Positions 18,122-26,650 of a stretch of 64,000 nt of DNA are shown in pieces. Position 1 is the stretch's first letter. Each line of letters begins with the position of its first letter. Position numbers and translations under genes: made by a program. Origin of the DNA: Agromyces aureus (GTDB lineage Bacteria > Actinomycetota > Actinomycetes > Actinomycetales > Microbacteriaceae); contig NZ_CP013979.1 of assembly GCF_001660485.1 (NCBI RefSeq), positions 806,001 through 870,000 of the forward strand. Direction: 5' to 3'. The notes under the pieces were generated by a model. The model did no database searches. It was not told the origin of the DNA and saw only the letters and a list, made by a program, of their open reading frames with translations.

Positions 18122-21085
18122 ATGTCCGTCGGACGACCATCGCCTACGCACATGTCTCACAGAAAGGGCATGCTGAGATTCGTCTCACTCGCCGCAACCG
18201 GCCTCCTGGCCAGTGTCGGCCTCTTCGCGACGACCGCCGTCGCGCAGGCCGCGGAGGAATGGAACCCCGACTCGTCGTACACGACGACCGATAAGGGCGA
18301 CGGGACGTATACCGTCCCCCTGCTCAACGCCGACGTCCCCGATGTGAGCGTCGAACGCGTACCCGCGTCGGAGAACGACGAGGGGCGCGACCTCTACTAC
18401 ATGATCAGCACCACGATGCAGCTCAGCCCTGGGGCGCCCATCATGAAGTCGTACGATCTCGTCAACTGGGAGATCGTCAACTACGCGTTCGACCGCCTCG
18501 ACATCGGCGATGCGTTCTCACTGCGCAATGGATCCAACTCCTATGGGCAAGGGCAATGGGCGTCCTCGCTGCGCTACCACGACGGCACGTTCTACGTCCT
18601 GATCAATTCACTGAACCTGGGCGGCGCGTACATCTACCGCACCGATGACATCGAGGACGGGGCATGGACGCGGACGGCGCTCGGCCGCAGCCTCCACGAC
18701 CCCTCGCTGTTCTTCGACGACGCGAACGGCGGCGTCCCGTACATCATCTACGGCGGCGTCAGCGCAGTGCGGCTGAACTCGACGCTGACGGCGATCGAGC
18801 AGGACTTCCCGAACTTCATCCAGCGCAGTGACTTCGCGAGCCAGCCGTACGTCGGCAGCAGCGGACTCTTCGAGGGCGCCCAGGCGTTCTACATCGACGG
18901 CTACTACTACGTCGTGATGATCACCTGGCCGAGTAGCGGCCGACAGGTCGCCATGTTCCGCTCGACCGAGCTGCTCGGACGGCTCGCGAACTCTCCTGCC
19001 CCATACGAGTCTCGAGGCGCGCTGAATTCGAACGGGTTCGCGCAGGGAAGCCTCGTACCGATCGCGAACGATGAGGGCGAGGACGACTGGTACGGGTTCT
19101 TCTTCCGCGACAACTTCCCGATCGGACGTACTCCGGCTCTGATCCCGGCGACGTGGAGCGACGGATGGCCCACGTTCGGAAACAACGGCGTGGTTCCGGT
19201 CAACGGTGCCTTCGAGAAGCCGATCAGCCTCACCCCTGAGCAGGAGCGTTTCGAGCGGCTCAAGAGCATCGTCGGGTCCGACGACTTCGACAACGACGCG
19301 CCGCACCGGTCCTACCAGGACGAGCCGTGGACGATCCCGAACCCGCCCGACCTGGACGAGTCGCTGATCGGCGTCGAGCTTCTCGACAATCCCGGTCTCG
19401 AGTCCGGAAGCACCGCGGGGTGGAGCGTCAATGACACCGCGACGCTCTCGACCAGCACGGACGCCCACACCGGAACCTCGGCCGTCGCGGTCAGCGGACG
19501 AGTGACCACCGGTTCGGGTCCCGCGCAGAATGTGACCGGCAAGGTGCAGCACGGGGTCACGTACGACGTCTCGGCATGGGTGAAGTACGACAACCCCGCA
19601 AGCCCGGCGACCAAGCAGTTCTACCTCACCGCGCGCTACGGCGGCAGCAGCACCACCTACACGAACCTCTCGCCCGCGACCAACCTCACCCGGGGAACCT
19701 GGGGGAAGGTGTCGGGGTCGTTCACGATCCCGGCCTCGCAGGCGCTCTCGGACGTGCGCATCTTCATCGAGACACCGTGGACGAGCACGCCCTCCACAGC
19801 CCCCGACACGCATCTCATGGGCTTCACGGTCGACGATGCGTCACTCGTCGGGCGCCCGGTCACCACCGAAGTCGCGCAGGCGGAGGAAGTCGCTCCGAAC
19901 GGGTCGAACCTCGACCTGGTCTGGGAGTGGAACCATGCGCCCGACAACCGGTACTGGTCGCTCACCGACCGGGACGGGTGGTTGAGGATGACGACCGGCA
20001 AGGTCGTGACCGGCGCGTATGCGCACCGCAACTCGGGCGGGGAGCTCACGTGGCTCGAGGAGGCGCGCAACACCCTGTCGCAGCGCACCTTCGGGCCGCG
20101 CGAATCGGTGGAGACGAAGCTCGACCTCTCGGGAATGAAGGACGGCGATGTCGCCGGCCTCGCCGCCTACAACCGCGACTTCTCGTACGTCGCCGTGAAA
20201 CGCGTCGCCGGAGTGAATACGGTGGGCGTCGTCCATCGCGGCCAGCCGTTCGCATCCTCGATCGACCAGGCGGCGATCGAGAGCTTCCTCCCGGGCCGTT
20301 CTGCGACGCTCGGTGCGGCATCGGAGGTCCACCTCAAGGCCGATCTCGACTTCGCCAGGACGTCGGGTCAACTTTTCACGACCTTCTACTTCAGCCTCGA
20401 CGGCCTGACTTGGACGCAGCTCGGAGATGCGGTCGGGCCGCTGCGGCTCGACGGAGGACTCACGCACTTCATGGGGCATCGCGTCGGATTGTTCAACTAC
20501 GCCACCCAGCAGGCCGGTGGCCACGTCGACTTCGACCGCTTCCTCCTGAGCGATGCATTGACGTCGCAGAACCAGCCGCTCGACGAGAGTGACCTGGATG
20601 CGGCCATCGCCCACGCGGGCACGCTCGACCAGAGCGACTACCCGGCCGAAGCGTGGACGTCGATGCGTGATGCGCTCGCCGAAGCGCAATCCGCGAAGGC
20701 TGCAGAGCTGGGGACCCAGAACCAGATCGACGCGCCCGAGCGGGCACTCAGTTACCAGCTCGCCCGACTGGGCGTGCTGGAGCCGGCGACCCCATCACTG
20801 GACGTCGACGTGACGGCCGGAACCCGCTGCGTGGCGGGCAAGGCGCTGGTCACGATCCAGGCGACGAACAATGAAGCGGTGCCGGTCGCGATCGAGTTCG
20901 AGTCGGCGTTCGGATCCAAGACGTTCGCTTCGGTGCTCCCCGGCAAGAACGCGGTGCATGCCTTCACGACCCGGCAGGCGAGCATCCCCGCCGCTGCCGT
21001 ATCCGCCGAGGTCTCGGCTGCGCCTGACGGCGAGCCGGTGACGGTGGAGGCGGATGCCGCCTACGCGGCGCACGCCTGCAATTGA
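18122..21085 (+). CDS. Secreted GH43 glycosidase with inserted CBM and C-terminal beta-sandwich
   Basis: 987 residues. Signal peptide about 1-44. The GH43 propeller (about 50-385) has predicted base Asp in ADVPDVSV, modulator Asp in LHDPSLFF and acid Glu in LFEGAQAF. A CBM4/9-like module follows (about 420-565, NPGLESGSTAGWSVND). Next is a GH43_C2-type concanavalin-like domain (about 595-805, LVWEWNHAPDNRYW), then a FIVAR-like helical stretch (about 825-880) and the shared RCVAGK domain (about 893-987, ending ACN). In GH43 xylosidases the C2 domain usually directly follows the propeller, so the CBM between them is unusual. Likely substrate: arabino- or xylo-oligosaccharide side chains. ATG 18122 follows AAGGAGG. 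Confidence 0.88.
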   Translation: MSVGRPSPTHMSHRKGMLRFVSLAATGLLASVGLFATTAVAQAAEEWNPDSSYTTTDKGDGTYTVPLLNADVPDVSVERVPASENDEGRDLYYMISTTMQLSPGAPIMKSYDLVNWEIVNYAFDRLDIGDAFSLRNGSNSYGQGQWASSLRYHDGTFYVLINSLNLGGAYIYRTDDIEDGAWTRTALGRSLHDPSLFFDDANGGVPYIIYGGVSAVRLNSTLTAIEQDFPNFIQRSDFASQPYVGSSGLFEGAQAFYIDGYYYVVMITWPSSGRQVAMFRSTELLGRLANSPAPYESRGALNSNGFAQGSLVPIANDEGEDDWYGFFFRDNFPIGRTPALIPATWSDGWPTFGNNGVVPVNGAFEKPISLTPEQERFERLKSIVGSDDFDNDAPHRSYQDEPWTIPNPPDLDESLIGVELLDNPGLESGSTAGWSVNDTATLSTSTDAHTGTSAVAVSGRVTTGSGPAQNVTGKVQHGVTYDVSAWVKYDNPASPATKQFYLTARYGGSSTTYTNLSPATNLTRGTWGKVSGSFTIPASQALSDVRIFIETPWTSTPSTAPDTHLMGFTVDDASLVGRPVTTEVAQAEEVAPNGSNLDLVWEWNHAPDNRYWSLTDRDGWLRMTTGKVVTGAYAHRNSGGELTWLEEARNTLSQRTFGPRESVETKLDLSGMKDGDVAGLAAYNRDFSYVAVKRVAGVNTVGVVHRGQPFASSIDQAAIESFLPGRSATLGAASEVHLKADLDFARTSGQLFTTFYFSLDGLTWTQLGDAVGPLRLDGGLTHFMGHRVGLFNYATQQAGGHVDFDRFLLSDALTSQNQPLDESDLDAAIAHAGTLDQSDYPAEAWTSMRDALAEAQSAKAAELGTQNQIDAPERALSYQLARLGVLEPATPSLDVDVTAGTRCVAGKALVTIQATNNEAVPVAIEFESAFGSKTFASVLPGKNAVHAFTTRQASIPAAAVSAEVSAAPDGEPVTVEADAAYAAHACN

Positions 21086-21198
21086 CCTGGGCGGGTGGGC
21101 CCCGAGTGACCGGGACCCACCCGCTCGGAACCCGGTCTCGAGAACGGCTCGCGACCGGTGCTCCATCCGCTCCACGACACATCAATCAAGGAGGATTC

Positions 21199-23619
21199 GT
21201 GGAACTGCAACAACAACGGCGGCGACGCGTGCCGAGACGGACCCTGGCAGGTCTGGCTCTGGCGGCGCTGATGACCGCATCATTCGCTGCGACGACATCG
21301 TACGCCGCCGAGGAGGAATTGATCCTCAATGGCGGCTTCGAGAATGGGACGACCAGCTGGTTCGTCAACAACGGCAACGGCACGGACGGGGGGACGCTCG
21401 CCACGACGACCGATGCGTATTCGGGTGCGAATGCGGCCAGCGTGACCGGTCGCACGACAACCGGGTCGGGTCCGATGCAGGACCTGACCGGCAAGGTCAG
21501 CGCGGGGCAGACCTACGCCCTCAAGGCACGGATCAAGTACGAGAATGCCAACGGGCCCGCGACGAAGCAGTTCTTCGCAACCATGCACTACGGCGGATCG
21601 ACGTACACGAACCTCGTCAACGTGACGGCGACGAAGGGACAGTGGGCGTACTTCAACGGCACGTTCACCATCCCTGCGGGGCAGAGCGTCTCGACCGCGC
21701 GCCTCTTCTTCGAGACGCCGTGGACCCAGACGCCGTCGACGGCACCCGACACGCACCTCATGGACTTCAAGCTCGACGACGTCTCGGTGATCGGTGCACC
21801 GCCGCCCGCGGCGCCGTCGAAGACCATCGAGGTCGTCGGCAAGCTCCCGGGTGAGCACAACCCGCTCCTCGGGCACAAGTTCGGGGCCGACGGCTTCGGA
21901 TTCGTGGACAACGGCCGTGTGTACATGTACATGACGAATGACACCCAGGGCTACGCGCCCGACCCCGTGACCGGAATCTCGGCGGGGATCAACTACGGCA
22001 ACATCAACCAGGTGACGTTGATCTCCTCGACGGACCTCGTGAACTGGACCGACCACGGCGAGATCCAGGTCGCCGGTCCGAACGGAGTGGCGCCGTTCAC
22101 CGGCAACTCGTGGGCTCCCGGCATGGCCAAGAAGGTCGTCAACGGCGTGGAGAAGTACTTCCTGTACTACGCCAACGGCGGTGGCTCGAGCAACGTGATC
22201 ACGGGCGACAGCCCGATCGGACCCTGGACCAGCGAGCGCACGAGCACGCTGATCAACGGCAGCACGCCCGGGGCGCAGGGGGTCTCCTGGCTCTTCGACC
22301 CCGCTCCGTTCGTCGACGACGACGGCGAGGAGTACCTCTTCTTCGGTGGTGGGCCGGCTTCGACGAGCATGCCGGCGGCTGAACGCTTCAACAACCCGAA
22401 GAACATCCGCGTCATCGAGCTCGGCGATGACATGATCTCCACGGAGGGTACCGCCGCCGTCGTCGACGCGCCGGTCGCGTTCGAGGCATCGCAGGTGTTC
22501 AAGCGAGGCGACAAGTACTACCTGTCGTACTCGTCGCACTTCGGCGGCTCCGACTTCGGCGGCAACCAGACGCCGCTGGCCGGCTACCCCGGTGGCGGCC
22601 AGATCGGCTACATGATGTCGGAGGACCCGATGTCCTGGCCGAAGGAGGCATACGCCGGCGTGATGTTCCCGAACCAGTCGCAGTTCTTCGGAGCGGGAAC
22701 CGGCGGCAACAACCACCAGTCGGTGTTCGAGTACGAGGGCAAGTACTACTTCACGTACCACGCGCCGACCCTGAACAAGCGAATCAACGGCAACACCACC
22801 CAGGGCTATCGCAGTGCTCACATCGAGGAGTTGACCTTCAAGGAGGACGGCACCGTCAACCAGGTCGTCGGAACCTACGCCGGTGTCGACCAGGTGCGGG
22901 ACTTCGATCCGTTCCGCGTCTTCGAGGCCGAGACGCTCGGGTGGACGAAGGGCATCGCCACGGCGAAGGTCGCCGGAGGCTCCGCGGAGTTCGGTGCAAC
23001 CGCTCCGAACCTCGTGGTGAAGGACGTCGACAACGGCGACTGGACCGGGCTCTCGTCGGTCGCCTTCGGTGAGAACGGTGCTGCCACGGTGACGGCGAAG
23101 GTCAAGCCGCTCCAGGCCGGCGGCAAGATCCAGGTCCGCCTGGGTGCGCCCGACGGCCCGGTCGCGGGCACCATCGAGGTCGACGGCGCGACCGGCGCAT
23201 GGACCGAGGTGAGCGCCGAGCTCGAGGGCGCGACGGGAAGCCAGGACGTGTACTTCGCGTACACCGGACCGAGCGGCGACCTCTTCGAGGTCGACACGAT
23301 CGAGTTCGCGGAGGCGGACGCCGCGCCATCGCTGGATGTCGCCGTCATCGCGGGCACGAGGTGCGTCGCGGGCAAGGCGGTGGTCACCGCTCAGGCGACC
23401 AACAACGACGACGTGGCGATCTCGGTTTCGTTCGACTCGTCGTTCGGTGCGAAGTCGTTCGCCTCGGTCGCGCCCGGCAAGAACGCGGTGCACGCCTTCA
23501 CCACGCGGCTGACGAACGTGCCTGCCGCATCCGTGACAGCCCACGTGTCCGCATCCGTTGACGGTGCGCCGGTGTCGGTCGAAGTCGAAGCACCGTACGA
23601 CGCGAAGTCCTGCGGCTAG
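21199..23619 (+). CDS. Secreted CBM4/9-GH43-CBM6 arabinofuranosidase-like enzyme
   Basis: 806 residues. Signal peptide about 1-36. The N-terminal CBM4/9-like module (38-200) closely resembles the inserted module of the preceding protein (shared patterns TGSGP, PATKQF, STAPDTHLM). The GH43 domain (about 210-575) has base Asp in GADGFGF, modulator Asp in LFDPAPF and acid Glu in AFEASQVF, like arabinoxylan arabinofuranohydrolases. Then comes a CBM6 (about 580-712) and the RCVAGK domain (about 715-806, ending SCG). GTG 21199 has AAGGAG five bases upstream. It lies 113 bases after the previous gene with no terminator, so they are probably co-transcribed. Confidence 0.9.
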   Translation: MELQQQRRRRVPRRTLAGLALAALMTASFAATTSYAAEEELILNGGFENGTTSWFVNNGNGTDGGTLATTTDAYSGANAASVTGRTTTGSGPMQDLTGKVSAGQTYALKARIKYENANGPATKQFFATMHYGGSTYTNLVNVTATKGQWAYFNGTFTIPAGQSVSTARLFFETPWTQTPSTAPDTHLMDFKLDDVSVIGAPPPAAPSKTIEVVGKLPGEHNPLLGHKFGADGFGFVDNGRVYMYMTNDTQGYAPDPVTGISAGINYGNINQVTLISSTDLVNWTDHGEIQVAGPNGVAPFTGNSWAPGMAKKVVNGVEKYFLYYANGGGSSNVITGDSPIGPWTSERTSTLINGSTPGAQGVSWLFDPAPFVDDDGEEYLFFGGGPASTSMPAAERFNNPKNIRVIELGDDMISTEGTAAVVDAPVAFEASQVFKRGDKYYLSYSSHFGGSDFGGNQTPLAGYPGGGQIGYMMSEDPMSWPKEAYAGVMFPNQSQFFGAGTGGNNHQSVFEYEGKYYFTYHAPTLNKRINGNTTQGYRSAHIEELTFKEDGTVNQVVGTYAGVDQVRDFDPFRVFEAETLGWTKGIATAKVAGGSAEFGATAPNLVVKDVDNGDWTGLSSVAFGENGAATVTAKVKPLQAGGKIQVRLGAPDGPVAGTIEVDGATGAWTEVSAELEGATGSQDVYFAYTGPSGDLFEVDTIEFAEADAAPSLDVAVIAGTRCVAGKAVVTAQATNNDDVAISVSFDSSFGAKSFASVAPGKNAVHAFTTRLTNVPAASVTAHVSASVDGAPVSVEVEAPYDAKSCG

Positions 23620-23712
23620 CTGACGACGGTGGCTCGTCGGGGTTCCCGCCGGGCCACCGTGACCCGATTGTGTGCCGACATGATGTCGGCCTTGATTCGA
23701 AGGAGCTTTGAG

Positions 23713-24333
23713 ATGGAGAAGCGAAGGATGTTTGCACGCTGTTCGGCCGTGGCCGTCGGTGCAGCACTGTTGGTGGGGATCGCGGGTACCGCGATCGCCG
23801 ATGAGTACGGTGACTCGGATGTCGACGTGAACGTCGCGATCAGCGAGCTGGACGAGCCGGGCGTGCTCGCGATGAGCGTGGCGGGGTCCTCGACGTCGTT
23901 GACGGAAGACGGGTCGACGGACACGGTTCGTCAGTTCACCGGGTCGCTGCCGACGGTCACGGTGACCGATACGCGCACGGCGGAGGAGATCCCGGATGGG
24001 GCCTTCTGGTACGTGCTGGGTTCGGCGTCGGACTTCACCGGCGATGCCGGGCAGGCTGCGATCGACGCCGGGCACCTGGGCTGGGCGCCGTCGCTGATCG
24101 ACGGTGGTGAGTCCGGTCTGGTCGCCGCAGGCGACCAGGTCGACACGGTGCTGGATTCCGGTCCGAATGCGGTCGGCGTGGTCGACCAGGAGCTGCTCGC
24201 GATGGCCTTCGATTCCGAGGCCGTCGCACCCGAAGGGTCGTGGACCGCAACCGCGGACCTGTTCCTTCGCACTCCTGCCACTGTTGCCCCCGGCAACTAC
24301 TCAGGAACGATCACCCTCTCGCTCTTCGAATAG
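23713..24333 (+). CDS. WxL-like secreted surface protein (copy 1)
   Basis: 206 residues with a signal peptide of about 29 residues (GTAIAD). The mature protein has the beta-strand pattern of WxL-domain proteins: LPTVTVTDTR followed by FWYVLGSASDF (a W-Y-V where W-x-L is usual) and a distal APGNYSGTITLSLFE end matching the Y...L.L strand. WxL domains bind peptidoglycan and partner DUF916 proteins in Firmicutes. It is 45% or so similar by eye to the copy at 52445. The call rests on this pattern plus the DUF916 gene directly downstream. ATG 23713 follows AAGGAG. Confidence 0.65.
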   Translation: MEKRRMFARCSAVAVGAALLVGIAGTAIADEYGDSDVDVNVAISELDEPGVLAMSVAGSSTSLTEDGSTDTVRQFTGSLPTVTVTDTRTAEEIPDGAFWYVLGSASDFTGDAGQAAIDAGHLGWAPSLIDGGESGLVAAGDQVDTVLDSGPNAVGVVDQELLAMAFDSEAVAPEGSWTATADLFLRTPATVAPGNYSGTITLSLFE

Positions 24334-24340
24334 CGAGGGC

Positions 24341-24378
24341 ATGCCCGGGGTCTGCGGCGCAGCCGCGACCCCGGGCAT
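24341..24378 (+). terminator. Strong hairpin between WxL-like gene 1 and its DUF916 partner
   Basis: ATGCCCGGGGTC (24341-24352) pairs perfectly with GACCCCGGGCAT (24367-24378), with an inner GCGGC/GCCGC stem. It starts seven bases after the WxL stop. It could act as a partial terminator setting a higher dose of WxL than DUF916 protein. The second locus has the same arrangement (53087-53122). Confidence 0.75.
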
Positions 24379-24423
24379 TCGTCTCGACGCAGAGGCGGAC
24401 GGGTTGGCAGAAGGAGTGAACGA

Positions 24424-25551
24424 TTGGACAGGAGCGCGAGCTTGAGAACCGATCCCGAGCGTGGCAGGCGCACGGCAGCGGGGTGGGGAGGGACGATGAT
24501 CGCGACCCTCGCCGCCTTGGTGATGCAGCTGGCCGGTGCCGGCGCCGGAGCGGCCTTCGCCGCCGACGACCCGACCATCACGTGGGCGGCGAGCCCGGCG
24601 AACGAGGCCGGGCCCGACGGCCGTACGTGGGTCGAACTGGAACTGGACCCGGGCGAATCGACCATCGATCATCTGGCTGTGCGCAATCTCGGCGCCGAGG
24701 AGATCACCTTCACGCTGGCCGCTGCGGATGGCTATCTCACGTCGACCGGTCGATTCAACATGCTGCCATCCGACCAGGACTCGACCGACGCGGGCACCTG
24801 GATCGACGTCGCCGAGACGGTCACCGTGCCACCCGCCGGCACGGAGATCGTGCCGTTCACCGTGAAGGTGCCGGCGAACGCAACGCCAGGGGACCATGCA
24901 GCCGGCATCGCCGCCTCGGTCTACTCCGTCAACGCATCGGAGACGGGGAATCGCCTCGGCGTGGAGAGCCGGATCGGATTCCGGGTGATGACCCGTGTGT
25001 CCGGAGAACTGCGGCCGGCCCTGAACGTGGCCGCGATCAGCGCGGGGTACGACCTCTCGTGGAACCCATTCGCGCCTGGTGCCATAGACGTGACGACGGA
25101 GCTCGAGAACTCCGGCAACGTTCGACTCGAAGTGCCCGTTTCCACGGCGGAGAGCGGGACGCAGTCCGGATCGGAGGAGTCCGGAGCGCCTGACCCCGTC
25201 CAACTCCTTCCTGGAGATCGGCGATCGACGATCGTCCACGTCTCGGAGGTCTGGCCGCTGGGATTCGCCATCGTGCCGGTCGAATTCCGGCCCATGGTCG
25301 TCGAGCCCGACGGCGGAGTCGAGCTCATGGCGCCCATCTCGCAGGACATCTTCGTGTGGACCATGCCGTGGCCGCATCTGCTCATCCTGCTTGCAGGGGC
25401 GCTCATCGTCTGCGCCCTCCTCTTGGGACGACGACGACAGGCGCGCGAGGTCGAGCGACTCGTCCGGGACGCTCAGGAACGGGGGCGCCGCGAGGCGCTG
25501 GCGAACGGCGCACCCGTCGAGACCGGCGTACCTGCCGAGACCAGCGCCTGA
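24424..25551 (+). CDS. DUF916 / WxL-interacting membrane protein (copy 1)
   Basis: 375 residues. A signal sequence precedes AFAADDPTI. The DUF916-type domain (about 50-170) shows WAASPANEAGPDGRTWVEL, HLAVRNLGAEEITFTLAA, GRFNMLPSD and AGTWIDV, then TPGDHAAGIAASV. A second immunoglobulin-like region follows, and the C-terminal membrane helix is LLILLAGALIVCALLLG (about 318-336), followed by an arginine-rich cytoplasmic tail. In Firmicutes such proteins bind WxL proteins and anchor them at the membrane/peptidoglycan. TTG 24424 is chosen because AAGGAG (24411-24416) is seven bases upstream. Partner gene: 23713. Confidence 0.8.
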   Translation: MDRSASLRTDPERGRRTAAGWGGTMIATLAALVMQLAGAGAGAAFAADDPTITWAASPANEAGPDGRTWVELELDPGESTIDHLAVRNLGAEEITFTLAAADGYLTSTGRFNMLPSDQDSTDAGTWIDVAETVTVPPAGTEIVPFTVKVPANATPGDHAAGIAASVYSVNASETGNRLGVESRIGFRVMTRVSGELRPALNVAAISAGYDLSWNPFAPGAIDVTTELENSGNVRLEVPVSTAESGTQSGSEESGAPDPVQLLPGDRRSTIVHVSEVWPLGFAIVPVEFRPMVVEPDGGVELMAPISQDIFVWTMPWPHLLILLAGALIVCALLLGRRRQAREVERLVRDAQERGRREALANGAPVETGVPAETSA

Positions 25552-25597
25552 ATTCGATCGAGAACAGCGCCGGTTCGATGACGGCGCCGATGAGGAC

Positions 25598-26005
25598 TCA
25601 GTCGGCGGCGGACTCGCGCGGCGGGTTGAACATGAATTCGATGCGGATGCCGTTGTCGTCCTCGACGAAGGACGCGTAGTAGCGATCGCTGAAGCGCGTG
25701 AAGACCTTCGGTCCGCTGACCGCCGTCCAGCCTGCATCGATCGCGATCACGTGCAGGCGGTCGACGTCGTCGCGCGAGTCGACGGGGAACGCGAGGTGCT
25801 GCCAGCCGACGCGGCCGTGCCGGTGCGGCCCGCTGCCCGGTTCGCGGGCGGGCAACAGGATCAGCTCGTCCTCTCCCCGGTACCAGGAGACGCCGTTGTC
25901 GGCGTCCTGTCGCGTGCAGCCGAGTGCCGTCATCACCGGGTCGAACTGGGCGATCGAGCGGGGCAGGTCGTCGACGGAGATGCCGATGTGGTCGAAGAGA
26001 CGCAT
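25598..26005 (-). CDS. VOC family protein
   Basis: 135 residues, one VOC domain: FDHIGISVDDLPRSIAQFDPV at the N-terminus with a metal-ligand His, GWQHLAFPVDSRDDVDRLH in the middle, and FVEDDNGIRIEFMFNPP at the C-terminus with a Glu in the usual ligand place. Related to lactoylglutathione-lyase-like proteins, but the substrate is unknown. Convergent with the DUF916 gene; 46 bases separate their stops. Confidence 0.85.
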   Translation of the reverse strand: MRLFDHIGISVDDLPRSIAQFDPVMTALGCTRQDADNGVSWYRGEDELILLPAREPGSGPHRHGRVGWQHLAFPVDSRDDVDRLHVIAIDAGWTAVSGPKVFTRFSDRYYASFVEDDNGIRIEFMFNPPRESAAD

Positions 26006-26112
26006 CCGGACATCCTATTCACGACGAGTCCACCGTCGCCGAGCCGGCGGAGAGGCTCCCCAGCTCGAGCAGGTGCGGCAGGAGCGTCGTCACCCGGCAC
26101 CAGAATCGAAGG

Positions 26113-26580
26113 GTGACCACCCTCGCCGCCGACTTCATCGACCGCACCCTTCAGATGGAGGGGTCGGAGGAGCGCGCGAGCGCGGATGCCGAGCGCATCG
26201 GCGGCGGACTGCGGTTCTACGGCGCCTCGGTGGGTGCGGTGCGGGGCGCGGTGCGAGACGCCCGCCGGCGGCATCCGGAACTCACGCATGACGAGGTCAC
26301 CGCACTCGCATCGGAGCTGTGGTCCGTGCCGGTCTTCGAGCGCCGGCTCGCCGCGGTCGTGCTGCTCCAGGGGCAGGTGCCGGCGCTGCTCGTGAGCGAC
26401 TTCACGCGACTCGAGCAGCTGCTCCGCTCGGCCGGCGTGCGAGAGCTCATCGATCCATTGATGACGGATGTCGCGCTGCCGCTGCTCGACCGGCTCGATG
26501 GCGTCGAGGCGACGCGCGCCCGACGCATCGTCGGTCGGTGGGAGATCGAGGGCCTGATGCACGGAGGAAGTCGGGGCTGA
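26113..26580 (+). CDS. AlkD-like DNA alkylation repair protein, short
   Basis: 155 residues of helical HEAT-like repeats: RFYGASVGAVRGAVRDARRR, HDEVTALASELWSVPVFERR, VVLLQGQVPALLVSDFTRLE, LIDPLMTDVALPLL and IVGRW. The family (DNA alkylation repair, AlkC/AlkD-like) is normally about 210-240 residues and continues after the R-W motif with a conserved W-x-R-R-A-A region, which is absent here. The protein looks C-terminally truncated. The missing part resembles the fragment at 13504-13953. GTG 26113 is taken as start, with GAAGG close upstream. Confidence 0.65.
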   Translation: MTTLAADFIDRTLQMEGSEERASADAERIGGGLRFYGASVGAVRGAVRDARRRHPELTHDEVTALASELWSVPVFERRLAAVVLLQGQVPALLVSDFTRLEQLLRSAGVRELIDPLMTDVALPLLDRLDGVEATRARRIVGRWEIEGLMHGGSRG

Positions 26581-26650
26581 ATGTCCCGCGTCGCGAGCCG
26601 CCCCGGTGCCATGATGTGAGCACGTTTCAGCACATGATCGGGGGATCTCG

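Noticed and set aside
21280..24075. A 931-codon minus-strand frame across the GH43 and WxL-like genes
   Set aside because: Composition is Arg/Val/His-rich without recognisable domains, while the plus strand encodes clear signal peptides and GH43 motifs.
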